Origin: Flavihumibacter petaseus NBRC 106054
Lineage (GTDB): Bacteria; Bacteroidota; Bacteroidia; Chitinophagales; Chitinophagaceae
DNA length: 64,000 bases
NCBI RefSeq assembly: GCF_000974785.1
Contig: NZ_BBWV01000001.1
Coordinates: 1 to 64,000 of the forward strand
Direction of reading: 5' to 3'
Position numbers and translations under genes: made by a program. Each line of letters begins with the position of its first letter. The first letter of the stretch is position 1. Under the pieces are notes generated by a model. That model did not search any database. It had not been told where the DNA came from and saw only the letters and a program-made list of their open reading frames with translations. This document shows, piece after piece, positions 44,815-53,659 of this stretch.

Positions 44815-45438
44815 TCAAAAATTTACGGAGAGACTGACTACCAGAAGACCACTGGCAGTGAAGGGGTTAAAATAATAAAGTCCTGGCGTAAGGGACTTAA
44901 AGCTGTATGCTGCATAACAGCCTTTCTGGATGGAGTAATCACTGTTGTATAGTCTGGTGCGCTGGTACACAAAGCCCGTTTGAAAATTCCGGAAAGCCTG
45001 AATGGAAAGTGTGCCCCATGTATACAGGAACCAATTTTCTTCGCCTGTAAAATCGAGTACAGCTTCGGTTTCGGCATAATACTCAAGCTTTCGCCAGCTC
45101 AGGGTCCATTCTATAGCAGGTACCAGGCCATTGGTTTGTCCGAAAGCAATGCCCAGCATGGGCGTTGCCTCAAGGCGCAGCTTATTGCCCCAGGACAGGG
45201 TATATCCGCCGAAAAGGGAAGCCGTATTTCTGTCCTCGTAGTTGAACCTGCCTTCCATATGAAATCGTCCCCTGTCAGCTGTTGTAATGAACGTGAGGGT
45301 ATTTTGTTCTCCTGGCACTACGTAGTAATACCCTGACGCGCCAAAGGTCCAGTTCCCCGAAGTGTCTGTGGTTTCCTGAGCGTTCAGGCTGGTGCCGGAA
45401 AGCAGGACAAAGGAAAGCAACGGGAACCGACTAAACAT
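44815..45438 (-). CDS. secreted beta-barrel-like protein, unknown function
   Basis: 207 residues from ATG 45438 (MFSRFPLLSFVLLSGTSLNA, signal peptide). The mature part alternates aromatic and polar residues (GASGYYYVVPGEQNTLTFIT, FNYEDRNTASLFGGYTLSWG) and ends VVSLSVNF, so it is probably an outer-membrane barrel of 8-10 strands. I do not recognise a named family. A strong hairpin lies just upstream of the start. Confidence 0.65.
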   Translation of the reverse strand: MFSRFPLLSFVLLSGTSLNAQETTDTSGNWTFGASGYYYVVPGEQNTLTFITTADRGRFHMEGRFNYEDRNTASLFGGYTLSWGNKLRLEATPMLGIAFGQTNGLVPAIEWTLSWRKLEYYAETEAVLDFTGEENWFLYTWGTLSIQAFRNFQTGFVYQRTRLYNSDYSIQKGCYAAYSFKSLTPGLYYFNPFTASGLLVVSLSVNF

Positions 45439-45441
45439 AAG

Positions 45442-45473
45442 TCCGGGGTTATCTTTTGCAAAATAACCCCGGA
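45442..45473 (-). promoter_or_regulatory. hairpin in the leader of the barrel gene
   Basis: TCCGGGGTTAT and ATAACCCCGGA form a perfect 11-bp stem around a 10-base loop. On the minus strand it lies 21 bases after the stop of the DUF4382 gene and 3 bases before the ATG at 45438. No U-run follows, so it may rather control translation of the next gene or protect mRNA ends than terminate. Confidence 0.55.
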
Positions 45474-45494
45474 ACAACTGCTATTTCAAGTTTA

Positions 45495-46004
45495 TTATTT
45501 TAGTTTGATTACCGGCTTGAGTTTAAAATCTCCGGTGCCTTCCTGGAAGATCGACAAAGCCGCGTCAAAATCCACCACGATGGAATCGGATACAGGTCGC
45601 AGGTCCCGGTCAATTTTGAGCTTCAAACCTGACTCACTGCCACTGGGAATGGTCAGTGGATATTTGGTGTCGGCAATCGTGATACTGTTTTCGGAGCCCA
45701 GTACAAACCGAACTTCCTGCAACCGCCCGGCAGGGATGGAACCCTTACACACGAGTGTATCCAGGCCATTCTGGTAGTCAAGCAGATTGTAGATACCAAC
45801 ATGGGTGGGAAGGCTGATCCAGTCACTACCATCTACTTTAACATTCACCTCCCTGATATCAACATCTACTGCAGTGGCGTCATAGGGGTTGTCGGTGAGA
45901 TGCACGCTGAGTTCAGTTGTGGGTTTCTTGTCATCTTTATCACAGGCGACAAAAAACATAGTGGCGGCGAAGGCAGCTGCGAGGGTTGTTTTACGGATTT
46001 TCAT
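45495..46004 (-). CDS. DUF4382-type lipoprotein
   Basis: 169 residues; lipobox FFVAC|DKDDKK. The beta-sandwich pattern ELSVHLTDNPYDATAVDVDI ... VFVLGS-like core (RFVLGSENSITIADTKYPLT) ... and SDSIVVDFDAALSIF fits DUF4382 proteins, carbohydrate-associated lipoproteins of unknown role found in Bacteroidota. It lies between LigD and the barrel gene on the same strand, but the 66-base gap to ligD and the hairpin suggest separate control. Confidence 0.8.
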   Translation of the reverse strand: MKIRKTTLAAAFAATMFFVACDKDDKKPTTELSVHLTDNPYDATAVDVDIREVNVKVDGSDWISLPTHVGIYNLLDYQNGLDTLVCKGSIPAGRLQEVRFVLGSENSITIADTKYPLTIPSGSESGLKLKIDRDLRPVSDSIVVDFDAALSIFQEGTGDFKLKPVIKLK

Positions 46005-46070
46005 AACATTTATGTTGTTCGTGATCTTTTTTGAAAATTTCGTGCCAGCTTTTATGGTACAGTAGATTTC

Positions 46071-48872
46071 CTAACCCTGCTTCGTAATTTTGGCAAGCAG
46101 CTTCTTCAGATCGATCCCTTTTCCCAACACGGGTTTGAAAAGGTCTCCCGCAGATTTAATGCGATCCATGGCATTATGAATATTGAAATCCTTCATTTGC
46201 AATCCCTTTTTGACTTCCTCCCATTGAAGCGGCATAGACACCGTTGCGCCGGGTTTGGGACGCAGGGAATATGGTGCAGCCAGCGTGGCTTTAGGCCTGT
46301 TCTGCAGATAGTCGATATAAATTTTCTTTTTGCGGTTGCGGGTCAGCCGCTCAATGCTGGTAATATCCGGTAATAATCCATGTACCTGCGTAGCGATGAT
46401 CTTTCCGAACAACTGGCATTCATCATAAGTGTATTTCGCTCCCATAGGGAGGTAAATATGTATGCCGGTCGAACCGGAAGTTTTTGGATACCCGTCGACG
46501 TTGAATTCATCCAGCACAGTTTTAACGGCCAATGCTGTTTCGATCACCTGTTCAAAACTGTTGCCTTTGTCAGGATCCAGATCGATCATGCACCAGTCAG
46601 GATGATCGGGTTTTTTAACCGTGCTGTTCCAGGGGTTCATTTCAATCGCACCCAGGTTAGCCATGTACAGGAGATCTGCTGCCTTATCCGGCACAAGGAA
46701 ATTTTTTTGTTCACCTTCACTGGTCGTATAGGGATGCTGTTTGATCCAGGGAGGCACTTTTCCTGTCACATCTTTCTGATAAAAACTTTTCCCCCTGATC
46801 CCGTGGGGAAAACGGTTGAGGGATTGCGGCCGGTTAATGATATATGGTAGGATAAAAGGTGCAACCTGGTAATAGTAATTCAACATATCTCTTTTGGTAA
46901 TCTTTTCGCCTGGCCAGTAAATCTTGCTAAGATTGGTAAACGTCAGTTCATGACCGTCAATCTTTTTTACCTGGGTCTCTTCAGATGGATTCAGCAATGT
47001 CTTTTTGTCGCCCGCAGTAACCGGTTTCAGTAACTTATTGGTTTGCCGGTTTTCTTTATGGGACAGTACCTTGGTGCTGCTCACCGCATTCTCTGCTTTT
47101 ACATTAGCTGCAGGCTTATCCTCCCGCATGCCCTCAAAGCTGGGGTGACGCATAACACCATCACTTGTCAGTTCAGTATAACTCACTTCGCATACAAGAT
47201 CCGGTTTCAGCCAGGTGACGGTGGCATGTGGCGGGTCAGGCCGGAACCGGGAAGGCTTGTTGACATCCGGAACTTCAGTGAAGGGGCTTGTCTTCCGGAT
47301 CCGCTTGCTGAATGCTGCCATCATTTCCTTTTGCATTTTTATATTGAATCCGGTGCCAATCTTCCCGGTATACCGCAAGCCGTTTTTTTCATACACGCCG
47401 ACCAACAGGGAGCTGAAAGGTTTGTTGCTGTCATCATTCAGGGTATACCCCCCGATGACGACTTCATGCCGCTGATTGGCTTTAATCTTCAGCCAGGTGG
47501 CACTCCTGTCGCCGGGTACATATGGGCTGTCCGCCTTCTTGGCCATAATGCCTTCCATACCAAGTTTGGCGGCTGCTTCCAGAAATTCTGAGGCCGGAGA
47601 ATCGAATGATTCGCTAAACCTTATAATACTATTCCCCGGCATGCGTTCGCGTAAAAGCTGTCGTCGTTCTGTCAAGGGTAACGCTTTCAGATCGTGACCA
47701 TCAAGCCAGAGCAGATCAAAAACATAATAGACAAGGTCTCCGTCGGCTTCACTTCGCCAGTTCTGCAGGCTGCCGAAATGCGCAATGCCTTTGTTATTCA
47801 GTACACAGATCTCTCCATCCACAACACCATCGATACCCCATAACCTTACCGCCTCATACACCGGATAAAATTTTTCATTAAAAGACTTCTGGTTCCGGGA
47901 CAGCAAATCAACTTTGCCATGATGACTAAATGCAATGGCCCGGTAACCGTCCCATTTAATTTCGTGGATCCAGCCAGGTTCGTCAAAGGGTTTGTCCACC
48001 AGGGTAGCCAGCATCGGCTTGACCTGATGTGAAGGAAAAGCTGATTCAGGGCCTGCTACCGGCCGGACTTTTTTTTTACCGGAGCTTTTGGAAGCAGCCT
48101 TTTTTACAGCGGATTTCCGTGGAGCCGCATTTCCGGCTGCAGCTGCCACCACCCTTCCTGCTGATTTCTTACTTACAGGCTTCGTATCCGATGGCTTCCT
48201 GGCAGAGCCACTTTTTGTCACGGTTGATTTTTTGGCCTTAGCTGTGTTTGAGGATCCTTTTTTTTCTGCAGCATCCTTTATTCCATAAACCTTTTCCGGG
48301 CGTTTCGTCATTTGTTCAATGGACTTCCTGCTCAATACTGATTTATCCTTTGCCGTAATATCTGATTCACTGGCATATCTGTCGCGATGCTTGATCAGCA
48401 ACCAGGCATTTTCTTCAGCGTTCTTCAACTTAACCAGGGCGAACTCTCCGTTCAGCTTTTTTCCGTGAAGGTTCACTTTCAGGGAACCTGATTTTAATTG
48501 TTTCAGCAGTTTTTTTTCATCTGTTTTTTTATCTCCGCTGGGCTCTAGCGGTTCAAAATACCCCTCATCCCAAACGATCACCGTACCAGCCCCATAATTT
48601 CCCTTTGGTATGATGCCTTCAAAGTTGCGGTAGTCATACGGGTGGTCCTCCACCATCATGGCGAGCCGCTTATCCTCGGGATTGAGACTGGGCCCCTTGG
48701 GAACAGCCCAACTTTTCAGTACGCCGTCCATCTCCAGCCGGAAATCATAATGCAGTCTCGTGGCCGCATGTTTCTGGACCACAAAACGTAATCCTTTAAC
48801 CGCAGCCTTTCCGCCGGTTGGTTCAGGTGTTTGTTCAAAAGTTCGTTTTTGCCGGTATTTCGCCAGTCCCAT
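46071..48872 (-). CDS. ligD: multifunctional DNA repair ligase LigD
   Basis: 933 residues, the end-joining ligase working with Ku. Domain order: 3'-phosphoesterase (~15-165; HYDFRLEMDG, EDHPYDYRNFEG, NYGAGTVIVWDEG), a basic Lys/Ala/Ser linker of about 90 residues (~185-275), ATP-dependent ligase (~275-600; catalytic Lys in IHEIKWDGYRAI at about 303, DGVVDGEICVLN), and primase-polymerase (~640-930; GRFPHG-like RFPHGIRGKSFYQK, metal site MIDLDPDKG, SGSTGIHIYLPMG). PE-Lig-Pol order differs from the mycobacterial Pol-PE-Lig. The linker resembles histone H1 tails and may hold DNA. No Ku gene is in this window. Confidence 0.95.
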   Translation of the reverse strand: MGLAKYRQKRTFEQTPEPTGGKAAVKGLRFVVQKHAATRLHYDFRLEMDGVLKSWAVPKGPSLNPEDKRLAMMVEDHPYDYRNFEGIIPKGNYGAGTVIVWDEGYFEPLEPSGDKKTDEKKLLKQLKSGSLKVNLHGKKLNGEFALVKLKNAEENAWLLIKHRDRYASESDITAKDKSVLSRKSIEQMTKRPEKVYGIKDAAEKKGSSNTAKAKKSTVTKSGSARKPSDTKPVSKKSAGRVVAAAAGNAAPRKSAVKKAASKSSGKKKVRPVAGPESAFPSHQVKPMLATLVDKPFDEPGWIHEIKWDGYRAIAFSHHGKVDLLSRNQKSFNEKFYPVYEAVRLWGIDGVVDGEICVLNNKGIAHFGSLQNWRSEADGDLVYYVFDLLWLDGHDLKALPLTERRQLLRERMPGNSIIRFSESFDSPASEFLEAAAKLGMEGIMAKKADSPYVPGDRSATWLKIKANQRHEVVIGGYTLNDDSNKPFSSLLVGVYEKNGLRYTGKIGTGFNIKMQKEMMAAFSKRIRKTSPFTEVPDVNKPSRFRPDPPHATVTWLKPDLVCEVSYTELTSDGVMRHPSFEGMREDKPAANVKAENAVSSTKVLSHKENRQTNKLLKPVTAGDKKTLLNPSEETQVKKIDGHELTFTNLSKIYWPGEKITKRDMLNYYYQVAPFILPYIINRPQSLNRFPHGIRGKSFYQKDVTGKVPPWIKQHPYTTSEGEQKNFLVPDKAADLLYMANLGAIEMNPWNSTVKKPDHPDWCMIDLDPDKGNSFEQVIETALAVKTVLDEFNVDGYPKTSGSTGIHIYLPMGAKYTYDECQLFGKIIATQVHGLLPDITSIERLTRNRKKKIYIDYLQNRPKATLAAPYSLRPKPGATVSMPLQWEEVKKGLQMKDFNIHNAMDRIKSAGDLFKPVLGKGIDLKKLLAKITKQG

Positions 48873-48939
48873 AAAGAATTTTTCAGGTTACATGGAATTC
48901 CCGTGCCAGCATCATTTTACCTGTCTATCTTGTATAATA

Positions 48940-49731
48940 ATGAAAACCAGGAGGATATTTCCGGTAGTCATCCTGTTGCTGATTACCATATCTCAGCTTG
49001 TTGCAGTGTTCCCCGCTTCAGGCCAGGAACAAAGCAAAGGAAAGTTCCATGTACTCGCCCTCTATGAAAACGGCGGTCACCACCTGGCATTTACCAATGC
49101 TGCCGTACCCTGGCTCCGGCAACTTGCTGCGGACAGCAGTTTCGAAATTGATTTTCTGACCCGCACTGACAGCATTAACATCGGGATGCTCAGCCGTTAT
49201 CAACTATTCTTTCAATTGGATTTTCCGCCCTACGGCTGGAAACCTGAAGCTGCAACAGCATTTCAACAAGCTATCGACTCAGGGAAGATCGGCTGGATAG
49301 GCTTACATCATGCCAGTCTTCTCGGTGAATTCGATGGCTTTCCAATGTGGACATGGTTCTGGGAATTCATGGGAAGAATCAGGTTTAAGGATTATATCAG
49401 GGATTTTTCAGGCGGCACGGTAATGGTGGAGGACAGTGCCCATCCGGTAATGAAGCACCTGGGTGCAACATTTCGCATTGAGCAGGAAGAGTGGTATACT
49501 TATGACAAAAGTCCCAGGCAACAGGTTAAGGTTTTAGCACGTGTAGACGAGTCTTCTTACATCCCTCCTTCTCCTGTTCGGATGGGTGATCATCCGGTGA
49601 TCTGGACGAACCCCGCATACCCGGCCCGTAACGTTTATATTTTCATGGGACATTCTCCTGGGTTGTTCAGCGATCCAGCCTGGCAACAGTTGCTGCGCAA
49701 TGCGGTCAACTGGGCCGCCGGACACAATTGA
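48940..49731 (+). CDS. ThuA-like domain protein, exported
   Basis: 263 residues from ATG 48940 (signal MKTRRIFPVVILLLITISQL). The upstream continuation of the frame lies inside ligD on the other strand. ThuA/type 1 glutamine amidotransferase-like fold: FHVLALYENGGHHLAFTNAA, LFFQLDFPP, GWIGLHHASL, TYDKSPR-type region, VWTNPAYPARNVYIFMGHSP and a C-terminal NAVNWAAGH. ThuA proteins are linked with sugar or trehalose metabolism; their reaction is uncertain. Divergent from ligD with 67 bases between them. Confidence 0.85.
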   Translation: MKTRRIFPVVILLLITISQLVAVFPASGQEQSKGKFHVLALYENGGHHLAFTNAAVPWLRQLAADSSFEIDFLTRTDSINIGMLSRYQLFFQLDFPPYGWKPEAATAFQQAIDSGKIGWIGLHHASLLGEFDGFPMWTWFWEFMGRIRFKDYIRDFSGGTVMVEDSAHPVMKHLGATFRIEQEEWYTYDKSPRQQVKVLARVDESSYIPPSPVRMGDHPVIWTNPAYPARNVYIFMGHSPGLFSDPAWQQLLRNAVNWAAGHN

Positions 49732-49740
49732 AAGCAAGTA

Positions 49741-50037
49741 TTAATGCCATTCATAGATGCTGAGGCGGTGTTGCAGCAGTTGTTTTTCCTGCTGCATTTG
49801 TTTTAATTGTGACAACAGGTGCTGGATCACTTCTATACCTTCCAGGTTGATGTCCATATCATAGTGGAACCGGATCATCTTTTCAAGATCAGGCACCTGG
49901 TTTGCCGGAAAATAATGGTGTGTCTCTTCATGCACCAGCTCCAGCAGTCCCGCATTTGCCAGGCTCTCCAGGAAGGAAGGTTCCACCTGGTAATTAATGC
50001 AGAATGTTTCGATCTCGATCAATTCTCTTTCATCCAT
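49741..50037 (-). CDS. cbpM: chaperone modulator CbpM
   Basis: 98 residues, MerR-like helical protein: EIETFCINYQVEPSFLESLA then PDLEKMIRFHYDMDINLEGI and a C-terminal coiled coil (LLSQLKQMQQEKQLLQHRL). It binds the J domain of CbpA and blocks its action on DnaK. Four bases downstream of cbpA, the standard pairing. Confidence 0.93.
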   Translation of the reverse strand: MDERELIEIETFCINYQVEPSFLESLANAGLLELVHEETHHYFPANQVPDLEKMIRFHYDMDINLEGIEVIQHLLSQLKQMQQEKQLLQHRLSIYEWH

Positions 50038-50041
50038 GGCA

Positions 50042-50935
50042 TCAGTTTTTCTCGTGAAGATTTTTCAATTGAATGAACAGCTCTTTTTCTGCGTCAGATA
50101 AAGATTTCGGAATCTGTACATGGTAGGTCACAAACCAGTCACCGAACTGACCTTCCTTTTTGTACACAGGAAACCCCTTCCCTTTGAGGCGCACTTTGGT
50201 ACCATTCTCCGTGCCGGGCGCTACCGTAAGTTTCAGTTTGCCACCAAGCGTTTCGACCAAAGTTTCTCCGCCAAGTACAGCAGTATACAGATCGATCTTT
50301 GCCGTAGAATGGATATCATTACCTGTCCTTTTAAATGCTTCGGTATTGGGTATACTGAATTCTATCAGCAGATCACCTGCAGGACCGCCATTGACACCCG
50401 GTGTACCATAACCCTTCAGTCGGATCACCTGTCCGTCTTCAACACCAGCAGGAATCGTAATGCGGATATTCTTTCCATTTACAGAGAAGGTCTGCTGGTG
50501 GGTAGTGTAAGCATCCTGCAAACTAAGTGTCAGGCCCGCATGAATATCCTGCCCTTTGAACCGCATTTGCCCCCTTCCGCTCCTGCCCTCACGGCCGAAC
50601 ATGCTTTCGAAAAACTCAGAAAAATCACCGCCGTCAAAATCGCCGCTGAAGCCACCCTGGGCTTCTCCGGCACGCTGCCTTTGTTGTTTCGCCTGTTCGA
50701 ACTGCTCAGCTTGTTGCCAGTCCTTTCCGTACTGATCGTATTTTTTTCTTTTCTCCGGATCACTGAGTACCTCGTTTGCCTCATTGATGCGCTGAAATTT
50801 CCTGTGGGCTTCCTTATCATTCGGGTTGAGGTCCGGGTGCATCTTTCTTGCAAGCTTGCGGTAAGCTTTCTTGATATCATCTGCACTGGCGCTTTTGGGG
50901 ACGCCAAGTATTTCGTAATAGTCTACAAATTCCAT
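50042..50935 (-). CDS. cbpA: DnaJ-like co-chaperone CbpA
   Basis: 297 residues. J domain at the N-terminus with the HPD tripeptide ([10 protein letters not shown], about residue 33), a G/F and Q-rich linker ([19 protein letters not shown]), then two DnaJ C-terminal barrel domains ([39 protein letters not shown]). Lacks the zinc-finger of DnaJ, as in CbpA. Activates DnaK ATPase. In one run with the sulfurtransferase (20 bases upstream) and cbpM. Confidence 0.95.
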   Translation of the reverse strand: MEFVDYYEILGVPKSASADDIKKAYRKLARKMHPDLNPNDKEAHRKFQRINEANEVLSDPEKRKKYDQYGKDWQQAEQFEQAKQQRQRAGEAQGGFSGDFDGGDFSEFFESMFGREGRSGRGQMRFKGQDIHAGLTLSLQDAYTTHQQTFSVNGKNIRITIPAGVEDGQVIRLKGYGTPGVNGGPAGDLLIEFSIPNTEAFKRTGNDIHSTAKIDLYTAVLGGETLVETLGGKLKLTVAPGTENGTKVRLKGKGFPVYKKEGQFGDWFVTYHVQIPKSLSDAEKELFIQLKNLHEKN

Positions 50936-50955
50936 TACCTAATATACGGAAACCA

Positions 50956-51798
50956 TTATGCATTTCCTGTACCAACCGGCCGATTCGTTCTCGACCATTC
51001 GCTCCAGCTGCCCACATAAAGCGCCGGAATTTCAAGTCCGCCGGCAGCCATTGCAAGAATACTGTGACAGGCAGTTACGCCGGAACCGCAATGCACGATC
51101 ACTTGTGACGCCGGCCTTCCTTCAAGTGCCGCACCATATAATACAGCAAGCGCCTGGGGAGATTTGAACTGACCATCGGAATCAAGATTATCAGTAAGCG
51201 GAATATTGACTGCACCGGGAATATGTCCTGCAATGAGGTCAATCGGTTCCGTTTCACCGCTATACCTCCTGGGGTCTCTCACATCGATTACCAGCCATTC
51301 TTTGTCTTTCACCCTTTCTTCCACCGTTTCGATACTGACAACGGGAAGCAGCCATCCGCTTACCGGATAGTCCTTTACCGGAACCGGTGAATGCATACCG
51401 GATTCCATTGGTAACCCTGCGGCCACTGCTGCCTGAAGTCCGCCATTAAGCACCTGGGCCTTTTCATGACCAACCGCTTTCAGCATCCACCAGAAACGCG
51501 ATGCCGCATTGGCCCCCTGCTTGTCATCGTACACCACAACATGACTGCCGGGCGTGATGCCCATGGCCCCCAGCACCGCACCAAAACTTTTGATATCCGG
51601 CAATGGATGCCGGCCTCCGTGGGCGGGGTCTTTAACATTAGACAATTCATTATCAAGGTCTACTGGCAAAGCCCCTTTAAGGTGCGTTTCGCGGAAAGCT
51701 TCTCCATGACCTGCAGCTGCACGGGCGTCAACAACAATGACCCCGTTCTGGCCTAAGAGCTCCCGGAGTTCGGTGGTGGAAATTATCGGTGGAAACAT
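50956..51798 (-). CDS. two-domain rhodanese sulfurtransferase
   Basis: 280 residues from ATG 51798, giving MFPPIISTTELRELLG; a start eight codons earlier is possible. Two rhodanese domains: an inactive N-terminal one (VIVVDARAAAGHGEAFRETH) and the catalytic C-terminal one with the active-site loop VIVHCGSGVTACHSI. The CGSGVT loop resembles 3-mercaptopyruvate sulfurtransferases. Transfers sulfane sulfur to thiols or cyanide. Probably the first gene of the run with cbpA and cbpM; divergent from a lipoprotein gene. Confidence 0.92.
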   Translation of the reverse strand: MFPPIISTTELRELLGQNGVIVVDARAAAGHGEAFRETHLKGALPVDLDNELSNVKDPAHGGRHPLPDIKSFGAVLGAMGITPGSHVVVYDDKQGANAASRFWWMLKAVGHEKAQVLNGGLQAAVAAGLPMESGMHSPVPVKDYPVSGWLLPVVSIETVEERVKDKEWLVIDVRDPRRYSGETEPIDLIAGHIPGAVNIPLTDNLDSDGQFKSPQALAVLYGAALEGRPASQVIVHCGSGVTACHSILAMAAGGLEIPALYVGSWSEWSRTNRPVGTGNA

Positions 51799-51904
51799 AC
51801 TGAAAAGATAAAAAATTTTCACGGCATGGAATTAAACGCAACCCTTTCCGTGAAAATGGAGTATGGAAAGAAGACAACGATTCACTTACCTTAAAATCAG
51901 CAAG

Positions 51905-52786
51905 ATGAAAATCCTGTCCACGTTCCGTTTCCTGACGGCGACGCTGGCCATTGCCGGCGCTTTGAATTCCTGCAGCAGTGATTCTGATCCTTATGTTCCA
52001 CCGACACCCGTTACCGAAGTACAACTGACCTCCAATGCTACGTTGGGAAGTATACTCACGGACAAGGATGGTCGTACCCTTTACTATTTTGCGAATGACG
52101 ATTCTACTGTCAATCATTGCACCGGTGGATGTGAAGCCTTGTGGCCGGTATTCAATGTAGACAATCTCGCGGCAGAGAATCTCGGCACAGGGCTTACGCT
52201 GGGTGATTTTTCCCAGATCACTACATCAACTTCAGCAAAACAGCTTGCGTACAAAGGGAGGCCATTGTATTATTATGCACCGGTCAACAATGGCACGAAC
52301 ACACCTGAGCCTGCAGGTGCTATTGGCGGCGATAATTTCAATGGTATCTGGTTTGCAGCGAAACCCGACTACACTATTCAGCTGACCAATGCGCAATTAA
52401 TTGGTCATGATGGCAAGCATTATAAATCTGATTATACAGAAGGCGATGGTAAAACATTGTATTTCACTGATGGCAATGGTGTAACACTATACACTTTTAT
52501 CAACGATCGGTATGATGACAACAACTTTACCGCCGATGATTTTGCCAACAATGGCATCTGGCCGGTTTATGAAGAAGATGTCGTTGTGGTCCCCTCGAGC
52601 CTTGATAAAAACCTCTTCAACACGATCACTGTTGCAGGAACGCATAAGCAATTGACTTATAAAGGATGGCCCCTGTATTATTTTGGTCAGGATGCCGGAA
52701 AAATGGGATCCAACAAAGGAATATCCTTCCCTGCTCCGGGAGTCTGGCCAGTACCGGTGAAAGACATGGCAGAAGCAACCCCGTAA
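51905..52786 (+). CDS. lipoprotein with secreted repeats of the Lipoprotein_15 type
   Basis: 293 residues from ATG 51905; lipobox AGALNSC|SS. Contains paired repeats of the PF03640 kind: LGSILTDKDGRTLYYFANDD, the NHCTGGCEALWPVFN cysteine pair, and later KTLYFTDGNGVTLYTFINDR with NNGIWPVY and KQLTYKGWPLYYF. These are found in surface lipoproteins, some of them associated with haem or electron transfer, but the function is unknown. The last repeat lacks the CxxxC cysteines seen in the first. Confidence 0.85.
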   Translation: MKILSTFRFLTATLAIAGALNSCSSDSDPYVPPTPVTEVQLTSNATLGSILTDKDGRTLYYFANDDSTVNHCTGGCEALWPVFNVDNLAAENLGTGLTLGDFSQITTSTSAKQLAYKGRPLYYYAPVNNGTNTPEPAGAIGGDNFNGIWFAAKPDYTIQLTNAQLIGHDGKHYKSDYTEGDGKTLYFTDGNGVTLYTFINDRYDDNNFTADDFANNGIWPVYEEDVVVVPSSLDKNLFNTITVAGTHKQLTYKGWPLYYFGQDAGKMGSNKGISFPAPGVWPVPVKDMAEATP

Positions 52787-52841
52787 GAAGTACATGAGCA
52801 TATTTTAGTGTCCAGCCCGTATTCCGTCTGTGCCATGTTCT

Positions 52842-52886
52842 GAAGGCGCCGGCTATTAAGGAATTTCCTTAATTTGCTGCGCCTTC
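52842..52886 (+). terminator. two-stem hairpin followed by a T-run
   Basis: Outer arms GAAGGCGC (52842-52849) and GCGCCTTC (52879-52886) enclose a perfect 19-nt palindrome ATTAAGGAATTTCCTTAAT (52855-52873). Five bases later follow seven T (52892-52898). It would end the lipoprotein transcript. The inner palindrome is 45 bases upstream of the next ATG and could also act as an operator. Confidence 0.6.
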
Positions 52887-52917
52887 ACTACTTTTTTTCA
52901 TCCAAAAACGAAGCCAT

Positions 52918-53361
52918 ATGGTACAGATTCATCCCTACATCAATTTCAAGGGCACCTGCGAAGAAGCTTTTAAATTTTATCAGTCCGTGCTGGGCGGCGA
53001 GATCCCCTATATCGGCCGGTACAAAGACATGCCACCCAGCGAAGATGCTCATGCTATGGGCGAGGTTGATGGCGAAAAGATCATGCATATGTCGCTACAT
53101 GTTTCAAAAGATACGGTGTTGATGGGCAGTGATATCGGCGGTGAATGGGCCAAACATTCGGTGGAAGGCAATAATGTTCAGTTATCCATTAATGCATTGT
53201 CAGAGGATGACGCAAAAAAAATCTTTAATGGCCTGAGTGCGGGCGGACGGGTCACCATGCAAATGGAGAAAACATTCTGGGGTGCGCTGTTCGGAATGTT
53301 CACCGATAAATTCGGTATTAACTGGATGGTGAACTATGACTATAATCAGCAGCCGAAGTAG
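52918..53361 (+). CDS. VOC superfamily (PhnB/YjdN-like) protein
   Basis: 147 residues. Glyoxalase/VOC fold of the PhnB-like group: PYINFKGTCEEAFKFYQSVL, HMSLHVSKDTVLMGSD, NVQLSINALSEDDAKKIFNG, QMEKTFWGALFGMFTDKFGI with the final WMVN. Many such proteins are 3-demethylubiquinone-like methyltransferase relatives of unknown substrate. Stands alone between a terminator and a repeat region. Confidence 0.88.
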   Translation: MVQIHPYINFKGTCEEAFKFYQSVLGGEIPYIGRYKDMPPSEDAHAMGEVDGEKIMHMSLHVSKDTVLMGSDIGGEWAKHSVEGNNVQLSINALSEDDAKKIFNGLSAGGRVTMQMEKTFWGALFGMFTDKFGINWMVNYDYNQQPK

Positions 53362-53371
53362 TGGAGGAAGT

Positions 53372-53608
53372 AAGTTTGAAGTCTGGGGTCTGTAGTTTGA
53401 GGTTGGGTTTGAAGTTTACCAGTTGTATTTACGGCAAAACTGACCTCAAACTATTGTCAGACCTTTGCTGGTGCCGTAGCAATCTTCAGTCATGCACTGA
53501 AATCCTTTATTATTTACCCGCATAAGAAAGAATGCAGTACCGTTGATCAATTAGTCAACTTCAAACCTAAACCCAACCTCAAACCACAGACAACAAACCC
53601 CAAACTTT
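53372..53608. repeat. imperfect long inverted repeat in an intergenic stretch
   Basis: Left arm 53372-53417 and right arm about 53557-53608 share GGTTTGAGGTTGGGTTT-like words when one is reversed; the match is broken by short gaps. The arms are built from GTTTGA/GGTTTG units. The ~300 bases 53362-53659 hold no gene. Confidence 0.55.
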
Positions 53609-53659
53609 CTTCCTGTTTTTCCCGCCGTCCTCCTTACCTTTCCCCATCAATCGTTGATC

